In this document: positions 1-7,187 of the stretch, one piece after another
Layout: each line of letters starts with the position of its first letter
How positions within the stretch are numbered: the stretch's first letter is position 1
Source: Caldilineaceae bacterium
Lineage (GTDB): Bacteria > Chloroflexota > Anaerolineae > Caldilineales > Caldilineaceae
NCBI GenBank assembly: GCA_028819675.1
Contig: JAPPKT010000109.1
Location: 1-7,991, forward strand
Direction: 5' to 3'
DNA length: 7,991 bases
Notes under the pieces: generated by a model
Database searches by the model: none
What the model was told of the DNA's origin: nothing
What the model saw: only the letters and a program-made list of their open reading frames with translations
Program-made: the position numbers and the translations under genes

Positions 1-2
1 AC

Positions 3-1244
3 CGGGGCACGCCGCCGACGGGTCTGAAATCCCCGGTGCGGGGATTCGGTTATCTGTGGGAAACGAATGACGATGTGTTCGGCGACCTGGGTTGGGCCAC
101 GGCCGATGAGAAGGGCTTTTGCGCAAGGGTTCAGCAGTTCGCGAAAGGCATCTTGCTCATCGGCGATACGGTCGAAACATGTCACGAGAACTCGCATAAT
201 TTTGCTTCCGAGACAGTTTTTGCCAAGAACGCCCTCCAGGCCTTGACCGGTGGAAACTGGACAATGGTCTGCGAAACGCAGACACATGAGAGACTGCGGC
301 CCTATTGGAATCAGGCCGACGTCGGTTGCCCTGTCAAGTCGGGAGAGACACTGTGGACGGCCTGGCAGCCGTTCGAGACGGGCTATATGCTGTGGCGGCA
401 GGACGACGATGCGGTGTTCGTATTCACAGACGAGGCCGAGTGGACTCGATTCTCGGATGACTGGGACAGCCAGGTGTACACGCCGACCCGGGGGACTCAG
501 CCTGCAGACATGCACACACCAGTGCGCGGATTCGGATATCTGTGGGCGACAAATGACGACGTTTTCGCGGACCTGGGATGGGCAACTGACAACGAAAAGG
601 GCGCCTGTACGCTGATCCAAGCGTTTGAGGATGGCACATTGCTCAGCGGCGACCCGGTGGATTCCTGTTTCGATGGAACTGTTAATCTGGTGTCAGAAAC
701 TCTAGTGGGATCGAGTACGATTGAGGCGCTGGATACGGGCAGTTGGGAGATTGCCTGCGAATTCACGGTTCACGGGGATCTGGACCATCTTTGGACACAC
801 GATGAGTTTGGGTGTCCCCAGTCCGCCGGCGGGATATTGTGGTCTTCATGGCAACCGTTCCAGACAGGCCATATGATCTGGCGGGAGAACGACGATGCCG
901 TGTTTGTATTTGCGAACGGGGAGGAGTGGGAACGGGCTGCAGATGACTGGAACGATCAGACCTATACGACAATCCGGGGCACGCCCCCCGGAGGTCTGCA
1001 AGCCCCAGTACGAGGTTTCGGATATTTGTGGGAGAACGATGACGACGTCTTTAGCAATCTGGGCTGGGCGACGGCTGACGAGAGAGGCTTTTGCGCGGTG
1101 TTCCAGCAGTATGAGAATGGCTACCTGATCGTGAGCAGTTCGGTGGCCTCTTGCAAGGAAGGGCATAGCAACGAGGCGACAGAGATCGACTTTGCGCTGC
1201 ATTCACTGAGTGTGCTCAACGATGGAACCTGGACGCTCAGGTAG
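3..1244 (+). CDS. Secreted-type tandem repeat protein, 3' part of the gene (N-terminus outside window)
   Basis: The reading frame is open from base 3. The residues before the first possible start (GTG at 36) read RGTPPTGLKSPV, matching the linkers RGTQPADMHTPV and RGTPPGGLQAPV before the later repeats. GTG 36 is therefore an internal Val codon, and the true N-terminus with any signal peptide lies to the left. The visible 413 residues consist of two complete 162-residue units starting at RGFGYLW and a third unit that stops after its first half (ending GTWTLR). The units are rich in Trp, Phe, Asp and Gly, with four regularly placed Cys per full unit. This suggests a disulfide-stabilised protein outside the cytoplasm. 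Similar short modules (LGWA…F..G.MLW) occur, as I recall, in extracellular proteins of Chloroflexota. No enzyme motif, membrane anchor or sorting signal is visible, and the biochemical role is unknown. That the region codes is secure; its function is not. Confidence 0.85.
   Translation, partial: RGTPPTGLKSPVRGFGYLWETNDDVFGDLGWATADEKGFCARVQQFAKGILLIGDTVETCHENSHNFASETVFAKNALQALTGGNWTMVCETQTHERLRPYWNQADVGCPVKSGETLWTAWQPFETGYMLWRQDDDAVFVFTDEAEWTRFSDDWDSQVYTPTRGTQPADMHTPVRGFGYLWATNDDVFADLGWATDNEKGACTLIQAFEDGTLLSGDPVDSCFDGTVNLVSETLVGSSTIEALDTGSWEIACEFTVHGDLDHLWTHDEFGCPQSAGGILWSSWQPFQTGHMIWRENDDAVFVFANGEEWERAADDWNDQTYTTIRGTPPGGLQAPVRGFGYLWENDDDVFSNLGWATADERGFCAVFQQYENGYLIVSSSVASCKEGHSNEATEIDFALHSLSVLNDGTWTLR
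36..1244 (+). repeat. 486-bp in-frame tandem repeat, 2.5 units
   Basis: Units begin at the Val codons at 36, 522 and 1008, so the spacing is exactly 486 bp (162 codons) twice. The third unit is cut at 1244 by the stop codon. Over the first 65 bases, unit 1 and unit 2 agree at 54 positions, with most differences at third codon positions. This points to older duplications kept under protein-level selection rather than a recent copy. Each 162-residue unit itself looks like two diverged halves: LGWAT…VQQFAKGILLIGD in the first half lines up with VGCPV…WQPFETGYMLWRQ in the second. The protein ends at the end of a first half, at a module boundary. Confidence 0.9.
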
Positions 1245-1260
1245 GTGAAACCGGCCGGGA

Positions 1261-1291
1261 GGGAGGGGGCCGCGGTGAGCGGTCCTCTCCC
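1261..1291 (+). terminator. Strong GC-rich hairpin after the repeat-protein gene (terminator-like, no U tract)
   Basis: Arms 1261-1273 and 1279-1291 form a 13-bp stem, with two G-U pairs in the RNA, around a five-base GGTGA loop. It begins 16 bases after the stop codon at 1244 and ends 49 bases before the flippase start. No run of T follows, so it is not a classic intrinsic terminator. It could end transcription with a factor's help, protect the 3' end of the upstream mRNA, or lower read-through into the flippase gene. The structure is seen directly; the role is inferred. Confidence 0.5.
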
Positions 1292-1340
1292 GTCCTGCGG
1301 TTGACAGCCGCTGAATTGCGGCGGTCCGGCAAGACTCCTG

Positions 1341-2900
1341 ATGTCGCGCACGCCCCACTTAGTACGCTCCTCTTTCCTCGTCTTCTTCATATTCGGTCTG
1401 GACAAAATAACCGGCTTTGTAAAGCTGCTTTTGACAACGCGGCTGTTCGGGACCGGGCCGGAGGTTGACGCGTTTGCGACGGCCAATCAGTTGCCCGAGC
1501 TTCTGCTGGCGCTGCTTGCCGCCGGCGCGCTCTCGGCGGCGTTCATTCCCGTTTATTCAAGCTACTTAACCCAGCTGCGGCGCCGGGAAGCAGAGTCGCT
1601 TGCCGGGACAGTGCTGACGCTGACCGTGATCGTGGTGGGTGCGGCCTGCCTTGTAGCAATCGCTACGGCGCCGTGGCTTGTGCGCGTGGTGCTTGCGCCC
1701 CATTTTCCTCCCGAGACACAACAGCTCACGACACAGATGATGCGGATCTTCCTGCTGGCGGCAGTGTTGATCAGTGTCTCCGGCGTGTTCGGCAGCGTAC
1801 TCCATTCGCACCAACACTTTCTGACCCCGGCACTGGGGCGTGTGCTGATCGACCTGGGTCAGATTGCGGGGATGGTCCTGCTCGTGCCGATTTGGGGTGT
1901 CCTCGGTATGGCCTGGGGCAGCGTTCTTGGCGCGGCGCTGACCGTACTGGTGCAGGTTCCGGCTCTGGCACGGCAGAGAGTGCGCCTGCGGCTGCAGATC
2001 GATCTGCGGCTTACAGGTGTGCGGGAGGTTGTACGTTTGATGGGGCCGCGCGTGGTGACGCTTGGGGCTTTTCAGGCGGTGGACCTGGTCTTCATACGCC
2101 TGGCTTCTGCCTTGCCGGCAGGCAGTATCGCCGCGTTCCACTACGCCATGCTGGTGATGCTGTCAATGCCAAAGTCTCTGTTCGGCGCGGCGATTTCCCA
2201 AGTGATCTTTCCGACGATGGCCGAACAGTACAATACGGGATGGGGTCAACAGCTGCGCGAGACGGTTTCGCAAGGGCTGCGGGCCACGTGGCTGCTGCTG
2301 CTTCCGGCTGCGGTCGGCCTAATCGTGTTGGGGAGACCGGCGGTGGCATTTCTGTTTGAACGGGGGGCGTTCGGACCGGATTCGAGTGCGCTGGTCTATC
2401 TGCTGATGGCGATCTTTTCGGTGCGCCTGCTGGGCGAGGCGGCCTACGACGTGCTCACGTTAACTTTTTTCGCCCAGCACAACACGCGGGTGCCGATGTG
2501 GGCGACGCTGGGTTGGGCGGTGGTGAATGCCGGTCTGAGCGTAATTCTTGTCGGACCGTTCGGGATTGCCGGCCTGGCATGGGCCACTTCGATAGCGGGG
2601 GCGGCCCTGGCAGCGGCGATGTTTGTACTCAATTTACGGGTCGGCAGCATAGACGTTGTGATGTTACGGGCTGCGTTGTGGCGGGCCGTCGCGGGCAGCC
2701 TGGGGATGTGCGGCGTCGTCCTGCTGCTTCACCAGTTGCAGATGCCGCCGGCGCTCTTTATTCTGGCCAGTGCCAGCGGAGGCGGGTTTGTGTTTTTCGG
2801 GCTGTATGTGCTCCTCGGCGGCAGGGAGGTGCTGGCAGTGCTGGGGCACTTGCGGCACGGGCTGCAAGGCAGGACAGGTTTGGCAACTCAGTCAGATTGA
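1341..2900 (+). CDS. murJ: MurJ/MviN-type lipid II flippase (MOP superfamily), divergent
   Basis: This is a 519-residue polytopic membrane protein of the length expected for MurJ (about 510-530 residues, 14 membrane segments). MurJ flips the peptidoglycan precursor lipid II across the cytoplasmic membrane. The N-terminal signature is clear: GLDKITGFVK, then LFGTGPEVDAF (Asp43), then LPELLLALLAAGALSAAFIPVYS, which align with the SRVLGFAR, FGAGMATDAF and [20 protein letters not shown] stretches of E. coli MurJ. Hydrophobic segments continue to the C-terminus, ending in a short cationic tail. ATG 1341 is the first ATG after the in-frame stop at 1302-1304; no good Shine-Dalgarno precedes it. Oddities: the E. 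coli positions R18 and R24 are Lys22 and Lys28 here, R52 is Leu56, and the R270 region (YADRLMEFP) reads HYAMLVMLSMP with no Arg. It may be a lineage-specific MurJ or a related flippase for another lipid-linked sugar. Family assignment is strong; substrate is less certain. Confidence 0.85.
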   Translation: MSRTPHLVRSSFLVFFIFGLDKITGFVKLLLTTRLFGTGPEVDAFATANQLPELLLALLAAGALSAAFIPVYSSYLTQLRRREAESLAGTVLTLTVIVVGAACLVAIATAPWLVRVVLAPHFPPETQQLTTQMMRIFLLAAVLISVSGVFGSVLHSHQHFLTPALGRVLIDLGQIAGMVLLVPIWGVLGMAWGSVLGAALTVLVQVPALARQRVRLRLQIDLRLTGVREVVRLMGPRVVTLGAFQAVDLVFIRLASALPAGSIAAFHYAMLVMLSMPKSLFGAAISQVIFPTMAEQYNTGWGQQLRETVSQGLRATWLLLLPAAVGLIVLGRPAVAFLFERGAFGPDSSALVYLLMAIFSVRLLGEAAYDVLTLTFFAQHNTRVPMWATLGWAVVNAGLSVILVGPFGIAGLAWATSIAGAALAAAMFVLNLRVGSIDVVMLRAALWRAVAGSLGMCGVVLLLHQLQMPPALFILASASGGGFVFFGLYVLLGGREVLAVLGHLRHGLQGRTGLATQSD

Positions 2901-2931
2901 CGGCAGGCGACTTAAATTTCCGCAGGCGGTC

Positions 2932-3720
2932 TCAGACTCCCAACACGACGCGCTGTGCTTCGCTGATGCGTGCGGCAGTCTCGGGTCGCAACAGACCGCT
3001 CTGGTCGGTTTGCGGGGTGAGGCCGCGGCGGCAGTAGTAGCAGTGGAGCGCACGGCGAGGGCGGTCCGAACGGTTGACGGTTCCCCCGTGCCAGGTAAAG
3101 GCGTTGAAAACGAAGACCGTACCGGCATCACCCTGCACAAGGATTTCGTCAGGATGGGGTTCCTTGGGATCCGCCATACCTTCGCGGGGATCCACGCCAA
3201 ACAGGTGTGATCCAGGAACAAGCCGGGTGGCGCCGTTTTCGGGCGTGAAGTCGCTCAGCAGCCAGATCGAGTTGCAGACGTTATAGTGCCGGCGACCGTC
3301 CTTCAATACTGGCGCAAAGTTCGCACTGCTATGGGAGCCATCGCAGTGCAGAGCCTGCAAGCCATGGCCTGGAAGGGCGGCGCGCGCGTTGAGCGAAGAC
3401 AGTTTCAGATCGCCATCGAGGACATGGGCCATGGCCGCCAGCACCTTCGGGTTGGCCCAGACTTGATCGAACAGCGGATCTTTATTTGCGAGGTTGGCGA
3501 GCCGGTCGGTGCCATCCTCCTGGTGCACCTCCTTGCCGGCGTCCTCGCCTTCTTCGTCTTCCAACTCCTGTAGACGATTACGAAGCGCTTGCACCTGCGC
3601 GGGCGTCAGAATACCCGGAAGAGGCAAGTAACCGTCCTCATCGAGGGACCTCTTTTCGCCGGCCGACAAGGTGTCATTGCGCACGCCGAGAGAATACAAA
3701 GCGGTCTTTATGTCCATCAT
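2932..3720 (-). CDS. Phytanoyl-CoA dioxygenase (PhyH) family Fe(II)/2-oxoglutarate oxygenase
   Basis: A soluble 262-residue protein when read from ATG 3720. The N-terminal LDEDGYLPLPGILTPAQVQAL is the usual PhyH opening. The iron-binding facial triad is visible as H125-C-D127 (within LQALHCDGSH) and H211 (within FTWHGG). Arg residues at 220-223 (SDRPRRAL) supply the expected 2-oxoglutarate salt bridge. NGATRLVPGSH (162-172) and GDAGTVFVFNAFTWH (197-211) are typical core strands. The family hydroxylates varied small molecules using O2 and 2-oxoglutarate; the substrate cannot be read here. A longer form from TTG 3759 would overlap the upstream dehydrogenase gene. ATG 3720 (or 3717) is preferred because a purine-rich GGGGGGCAAGAGG lies directly upstream and the conserved region begins after it. 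It is the last gene of the - strand cluster, 23 bp after the previous stop, and converges on the flippase gene across 31 bp. Confidence 0.9.
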   Translation of the reverse strand: MMDIKTALYSLGVRNDTLSAGEKRSLDEDGYLPLPGILTPAQVQALRNRLQELEDEEGEDAGKEVHQEDGTDRLANLANKDPLFDQVWANPKVLAAMAHVLDGDLKLSSLNARAALPGHGLQALHCDGSHSSANFAPVLKDGRRHYNVCNSIWLLSDFTPENGATRLVPGSHLFGVDPREGMADPKEPHPDEILVQGDAGTVFVFNAFTWHGGTVNRSDRPRRALHCYYCRRGLTPQTDQSGLLRPETAARISEAQRVVLGV

Positions 3721-3743
3721 CCTCTTGCCCCCCGTGTAGGCGC

Positions 3744-4889
3744 TTAGCCCAACCGCCAAGCGTCTGTGTCGACCTGTTCAAGCTGACCGGTGCCGGCGGA
3801 GCGCACGCCTGCGTCGAGAATGGCCATTACTTCCAAGTTGAATTCGAGATCCAGCATCTGGTGCAAGGGGTCGCCGGTCTGCAGCCGGTGGATGAACTCC
3901 TGTGCGATGTCGGAGCGGTCGGCGGGAAGGGGATCACAGTCGTGAAACTCGGTTCGACCTGCGCCCCTCTCAATGCGTACTTTGGGGGACTCACCGGGCT
4001 TCTCCTTGTCGACCACGAGGGTGCCCTCCGTGCCATAGACGATCGGGCCGGGGGATACACCGTGGTCGAGGGTCGTCCAGGAAGCTTCACAGATTGCCAT
4101 GGCCTGGGGGAAGCGTATGAACATGGCGGCGTTGTCCTCAGCATCGCCCCACTTGCTGTTCAGATTGGCGCGCATTCCCATGGCGGCAGTGGCGGGTTCA
4201 CCAACGAGCCAGCGGGCAACGAGTGAGCCGTAGCAGCAGTAGTCGAGCATGACGCCACCGCCGGCGGCTGACTGATGCCACCAGGTGGCGCCGCGTTCGA
4301 CGCCTGACAGTTTGCGCGGGCGTGCTCTTTCTTCCTCGTCGCCGCCCGGATGGGAGACGCCGGCGCCCAGCGGACCGAGGTGGCCGCCGCGGAATTTAAC
4401 TGTCAACACGCGGCCAATTGCGCCGCCGTCGATCAATTCCTTTGCTTTGTGGGCGGCGGGTTGCCATGTTGTCGGCCAGTTGACGATCAGTTCGATACCG
4501 GCGGCGCGGGCAGAGCGGGCCATCCGGAGGCCGTCCTGCAGAGAGGCTGCCATCGGTTTTTCAACAAGGACATGCACGCCTCTTTGCGCACAGGCTTCCA
4601 CCACTGCCGGATGCTGCGCGTTTTCGGAGCAGCAGATTACGATGTCGAGCGACTCCTGCTCCAGCATCGTGTTGTAGTCGTCATAGCCTTTTGGAATCCC
4701 CAGATCGTCCAGGGCATGGCGCAGGTTCCAGTCGCGCGTATAGTGGGCCGTGCGCAGCTCGGGGACCAGACGGGGTGTGTCGGCGCAGGCAGCCAGTTCG
4801 GCCTGGGGGTGGGCAGCGAAGCGCTCGACCAGATGGTTGATGTGCATATGGGCAAAGCCGATGACACCGATACGAAAATTGTTCGCCAT
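3744..4889 (-). CDS. Gfo/Idh/MocA family NAD(P)-dependent oxidoreductase (second in cluster)
   Basis: A 381-residue protein, typical for the family. The N-terminal Rossmann fold starts with RIGVIGFAHMH (6-16), a variant glycine motif, and has Asp37 at the end of the second strand (AACADTP), which suggests NAD. The hallmark V-E110-K111-P112 motif is intact, with Lys111 the expected catalytic residue. The C-terminal alpha/beta domain contains GGGVMLDYCCYGS (210-222), where Asp216 and Tyr220 occupy the usual catalytic-loop positions. YGTEGTLVVD (285-294) is also typical. Members oxidise or reduce hydroxyl groups of sugars, inositols or glycosides. ATG 4889 is chosen over the GTG/ATG further out at 4904 because a GGGAG sits 8 bases upstream of it and the longer form would start inside that site. 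It lies 101 bp after the preceding dehydrogenase gene and 23 bp before the PhyH gene, consistent with one transcript. Confidence 0.92.
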   Translation of the reverse strand: MANNFRIGVIGFAHMHINHLVERFAAHPQAELAACADTPRLVPELRTAHYTRDWNLRHALDDLGIPKGYDDYNTMLEQESLDIVICCSENAQHPAVVEACAQRGVHVLVEKPMAASLQDGLRMARSARAAGIELIVNWPTTWQPAAHKAKELIDGGAIGRVLTVKFRGGHLGPLGAGVSHPGGDEEERARPRKLSGVERGATWWHQSAAGGGVMLDYCCYGSLVARWLVGEPATAAMGMRANLNSKWGDAEDNAAMFIRFPQAMAICEASWTTLDHGVSPGPIVYGTEGTLVVDKEKPGESPKVRIERGAGRTEFHDCDPLPADRSDIAQEFIHRLQTGDPLHQMLDLEFNLEVMAILDAGVRSAGTGQLEQVDTDAWRLG

Positions 4890-4895
4890 GAATAG

Positions 4896-4902
4896 TTCTC
4901 CC
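4896..4902 (-). promoter_or_regulatory. Ribosome binding site fixing the start at 4889
   Basis: On the - strand this reads GGGAGAA, with the GGGAG core 8 bases from ATG 4889. It overlaps the alternative start codon at 4902-4904, so it argues against that longer form. It is the clearest Shine-Dalgarno among the four cluster genes. Confidence 0.6.
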
Positions 4903-4990
4903 ATTCGGGGACTGCTGAATCTTCCTCAGTTCGCCCTGTCTGACGCGCGAGACAGACGCATGGACTTCAGAGACTGCGCCGGCCAAGCCA

Positions 4991-6100
4991 CTAGAAGGTC
5001 GTGCGCAAGGCCTGGGCGGTGCCGGACTGCGCCGAGCGGTAGGCGCCGTCGAAGATCTCGATGACGTGGCGGGCGTGCTCTGCGGTGGAGGTGGTGGGGA
5101 TGTCCTCCCGGATCCAGTCTACGAGCTGCATTACGTCCTCGTAGACATGGGCCTCTTCGAGGCCGCGATGGTCGCCCACGACATGCGGCAGCGCGGCATT
5201 CAGGTCGATGGCTTCTTCCAGTTCGCGGCCGGGATAGTCGATCGGTTCGCCATTGAGGGTGCCGCCGTTGATGACCCCTTCGGTTCCGAAAATCAGCGGC
5301 CGGCCCATATTGGGGAGACCGCCGGCGGCCACGCCGTAGACGAAGGCGAACAGGCTGTCGCCAAAGTCGAGGACCATCAGGGTATTGTCATCCATGTCGG
5401 TAGGCAGCATCTGGCCGTAGAACTCGCGCTCTTTGACGCGTACGCCTGAGAAGGCGGTTACGGCCTTGGCAGGCCCGAGGATTCCCGTCATGGCGTGCAG
5501 GCCGTAAACGGTCATGTCGTAGAGCGGGCCGCCGCCGGGTTTGCGGAAGTACCAGGCAGGGTTGACGTTTGTCAAGGGATCGTCGCCGCCGCGAACGCGC
5601 TCATTTTCGTGGTAGCGACCGAAGGCGGCGCCGGTGACGGCCCAGGTCAGTCTCCCCAACGCACCCTCCTCGATCATCTCCTTGATACGTTGATGAGCCG
5701 GCCGCAGCATTTCACCGGGACAGGAGACCAGCTTGACGCCTTTGGCCGCGGCCGCGGCGATCAGTTGGTCGGCTTCGTCGACGGTCGTGGTCATCGACTT
5801 GTTGAAGTGGACGTGAAGCCCGGCATCGACACACTGCATTCCCTGCTCGAAGTGAAAGCCGATAGGGGAAGCGATCGAGACGGCGTCGACGGTGCCTGAA
5901 TCCAAGAGTTCTTCGGCGCTGGCATAGAAATTGGGCACGCCAAACTTGGCTGCGGCAGCCTCGGCCCTGTCAATGACGGGGTCGCACACAGCGGTTACGT
6001 TGACCCTGTCCTGCACATCTTCCATGGTAAGGTGGGGCAACAGGCCGCGAAGCGAAATGCTGCCGGTACCAATAATTCCCAAACGGACAATGTCTGTCAT
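4991..6100 (-). CDS. Gfo/Idh/MocA family oxidoreductase (first dehydrogenase in cluster), NKS variant
   Basis: A 369-residue protein with an N-terminal Rossmann fold: RLGIIGTGSIS (6-16) carries the classical GxxGxG pattern, and Asp40 in AVCDP points to NAD. The usual EKP motif is replaced by N100-K101-S102 (VHFNKSMTTT); Lys101, the expected catalytic lysine, remains. MLRPAHQRIKEMI (131-143) and GALGRLTW (146-153) are typical of the domain junction. In the C-terminal domain, PGGGPLYDMTVYGLHAM supplies Asp195, Tyr199 and His202 near the active site. The two dehydrogenases in the cluster are clearly different proteins, not a recent duplication, which suggests successive or opposite redox steps. 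No convincing Shine-Dalgarno precedes ATG 6100 (ACGAGTAGAAAAAA). It lies 71 bp after the SDR gene. Family assignment is secure; substrate unknown. Confidence 0.92.
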   Translation of the reverse strand: MTDIVRLGIIGTGSISLRGLLPHLTMEDVQDRVNVTAVCDPVIDRAEAAAAKFGVPNFYASAEELLDSGTVDAVSIASPIGFHFEQGMQCVDAGLHVHFNKSMTTTVDEADQLIAAAAAKGVKLVSCPGEMLRPAHQRIKEMIEEGALGRLTWAVTGAAFGRYHENERVRGGDDPLTNVNPAWYFRKPGGGPLYDMTVYGLHAMTGILGPAKAVTAFSGVRVKEREFYGQMLPTDMDDNTLMVLDFGDSLFAFVYGVAAGGLPNMGRPLIFGTEGVINGGTLNGEPIDYPGRELEEAIDLNAALPHVVGDHRGLEEAHVYEDVMQLVDWIREDIPTTSTAEHARHVIEIFDGAYRSAQSGTAQALRTTF

Positions 6101-6171
6101 TTTTTTCTACTCGTAATTGTGTGTGAATGGACGGGACTGAGTGAACAAGGACGGTAAGGTTAGGGATGGCG

Positions 6172-7059
6172 TTACAGTTTTCGCCATGAAGTGCAGTGCC
6201 GCCAGCCGACCGCCTGCTTGAGTTTCTGGTTTGAAAGCAGCGATTGGTGTCCTTCGAGGCTTGCGGCCAAGGGGGCAAGAGGTGGGTTGAAGCGTTCCAC
6301 GAGCACCCTTGTGGTTTCGAGTGCGGTTGTGTCGTCGGCGTTGAGGAAGTAGACGTCGTGTAAGGGCAGGTCGGGCGCGGCCTCCATGAGCAGACGGTGG
6401 GCGCCGGCGACGTCCTCGCTTCCGACCCAGCAGTAGAGCCAGGGATTCCAGGCGGCGGCCGGTTTGGACTGGGAAGCCATTTGGCGGCGGCGCTCGGGGG
6501 GGCAGACGCCGGCGATTCGGGTGACGTAGGTGCGAATGCCGTAGGAGCGGCTGAATGTGGCGAGCAGGTCTTCACCCGCGCGCTTGGCGTAGCTGTAAGA
6601 GTCTTCGGGCAAGGTTGGGTGCGTCTCGTCGATGGGCAGGAAATCGATGGGAAAGGGTGTGTCGCTGATTCGGAACCCGTGGCCCAAGGCACAGTTGCTG
6701 CCGGCCATGACGACGGTATGCACGCCGGCTTCGACGGCGGCCTGCATCAGGTAGTAGGTGCCGAGCATGTTGCTGCGGAAGGTGGCGTCAAATGGCAGGC
6801 CTTCCTCTTCGACCCGCTCTTTCATTGCCGGATGGTCGGTGGGCCAGGGCTGGGCGCCGATGTGCTGGATGGCGTCCACACCGTCTACGGCGCGGCGGCA
6901 GTCGTCCCAGCTGGCCAAGTCACCGCTGATCCAAGGGAAATGTGAGAACTCGGAATCAGGGCGCGAGCGAGACATCAGTAGCAGTTGGTAATCTGGCGCG
7001 AGTGCGCGAATGACGTAGGCGCCCAGTCTACCGCTGGCGCCGGTGATCAGTACTTTCAT
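6172..7059 (-). CDS. Extended SDR / NAD-dependent epimerase-dehydratase family protein
   Basis: A 295-residue protein. The N-terminus MKVLITGASGRLG has the GxxGxxG nucleotide-binding motif (Gly7, Gly10, Gly13). Asp47 in ISGDLAS would contact the adenine. SNMLGTYYLMQAA (96-108) is the typical extended-SDR helix, and Ser121 in VVMAGSN with Tyr155 and Lys159 in YSYAKRAGEDL completes the catalytic set. The C-terminal half is short and includes a GSEDVAGAHRLLME segment typical of this class. Members epimerise, dehydrate or oxidise nucleotide sugars, free sugars or uronic acids. It is the first gene of the four-gene - strand cluster, and a promoter-like sequence lies directly upstream. No Shine-Dalgarno is visible before ATG 7059, and the predicted leader is short (about 25-30 bases). 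The exact reaction is undetermined. Confidence 0.9.
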   Translation of the reverse strand: MKVLITGASGRLGAYVIRALAPDYQLLLMSRSRPDSEFSHFPWISGDLASWDDCRRAVDGVDAIQHIGAQPWPTDHPAMKERVEEEGLPFDATFRSNMLGTYYLMQAAVEAGVHTVVMAGSNCALGHGFRISDTPFPIDFLPIDETHPTLPEDSYSYAKRAGEDLLATFSRSYGIRTYVTRIAGVCPPERRRQMASQSKPAAAWNPWLYCWVGSEDVAGAHRLLMEAAPDLPLHDVYFLNADDTTALETTRVLVERFNPPLAPLAASLEGHQSLLSNQKLKQAVGWRHCTSWRKL

Positions 7060-7092
7060 GTTGCAGGTTCGGTGTGGGGTGCAGTTTCGAAG

Positions 7093-7121
7093 ATTTTATC
7101 ACGGCTCCTGGGGGCAATCAA
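7093..7121 (-). promoter_or_regulatory. Sigma70-like promoter of the SDR / Gfo-Idh / PhyH cluster
   Basis: On the - strand TTGATT (7121-7116) and TAAAAT (7098-7093) are separated by exactly 17 bases. Transcription would begin near 7086, about 27 bases before ATG 7059. The match is good for both hexamers, and the place is right for the head of the cluster. Predicted from consensus only. Confidence 0.5.
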
Positions 7122-7187
7122 GGATTTCTGACACTGTTGACAGGGTTTTTTGTGTTTGCGCGATGTGGCGGACAAAACCAGTCGATC

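Noticed and set aside
36..38. GTG at 36 as the start of the repeat-protein gene
   Set aside because: The frame is open to the window edge, and the preceding codons match the linker sequence found before the later repeats, so this Val is internal.
1566..2141. 191-residue - strand ORF inside the flippase gene
   Set aside because: Its Gln/His/Arg-rich composition is typical of the antisense of a membrane-protein gene, and the sense frame is clearly MurJ-like.
3721..3759. Longer PhyH protein beginning at TTG 3759
   Set aside because: It would overlap the preceding gene, uses a weak start codon, and adds residues not expected in the family. ATG 3720 has purine-rich sequence directly upstream.
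3486..4226. 246-residue + strand ORF
   Set aside because: Antisense to the PhyH and Gfo/Idh genes, with no family motifs; a product of high GC third-position bias. The + strand ORFs at 4350-4895, 5066-5449, 5495-5899 and 6397-6945 are rejected for the same reason.
4936..4955. Small hairpin CTGTCT…AGACAG in the gap between the two Gfo/Idh genes
   Set aside because: A 6-bp stem with an alternative pairing and no T tract; too weak to call an attenuator or terminator.
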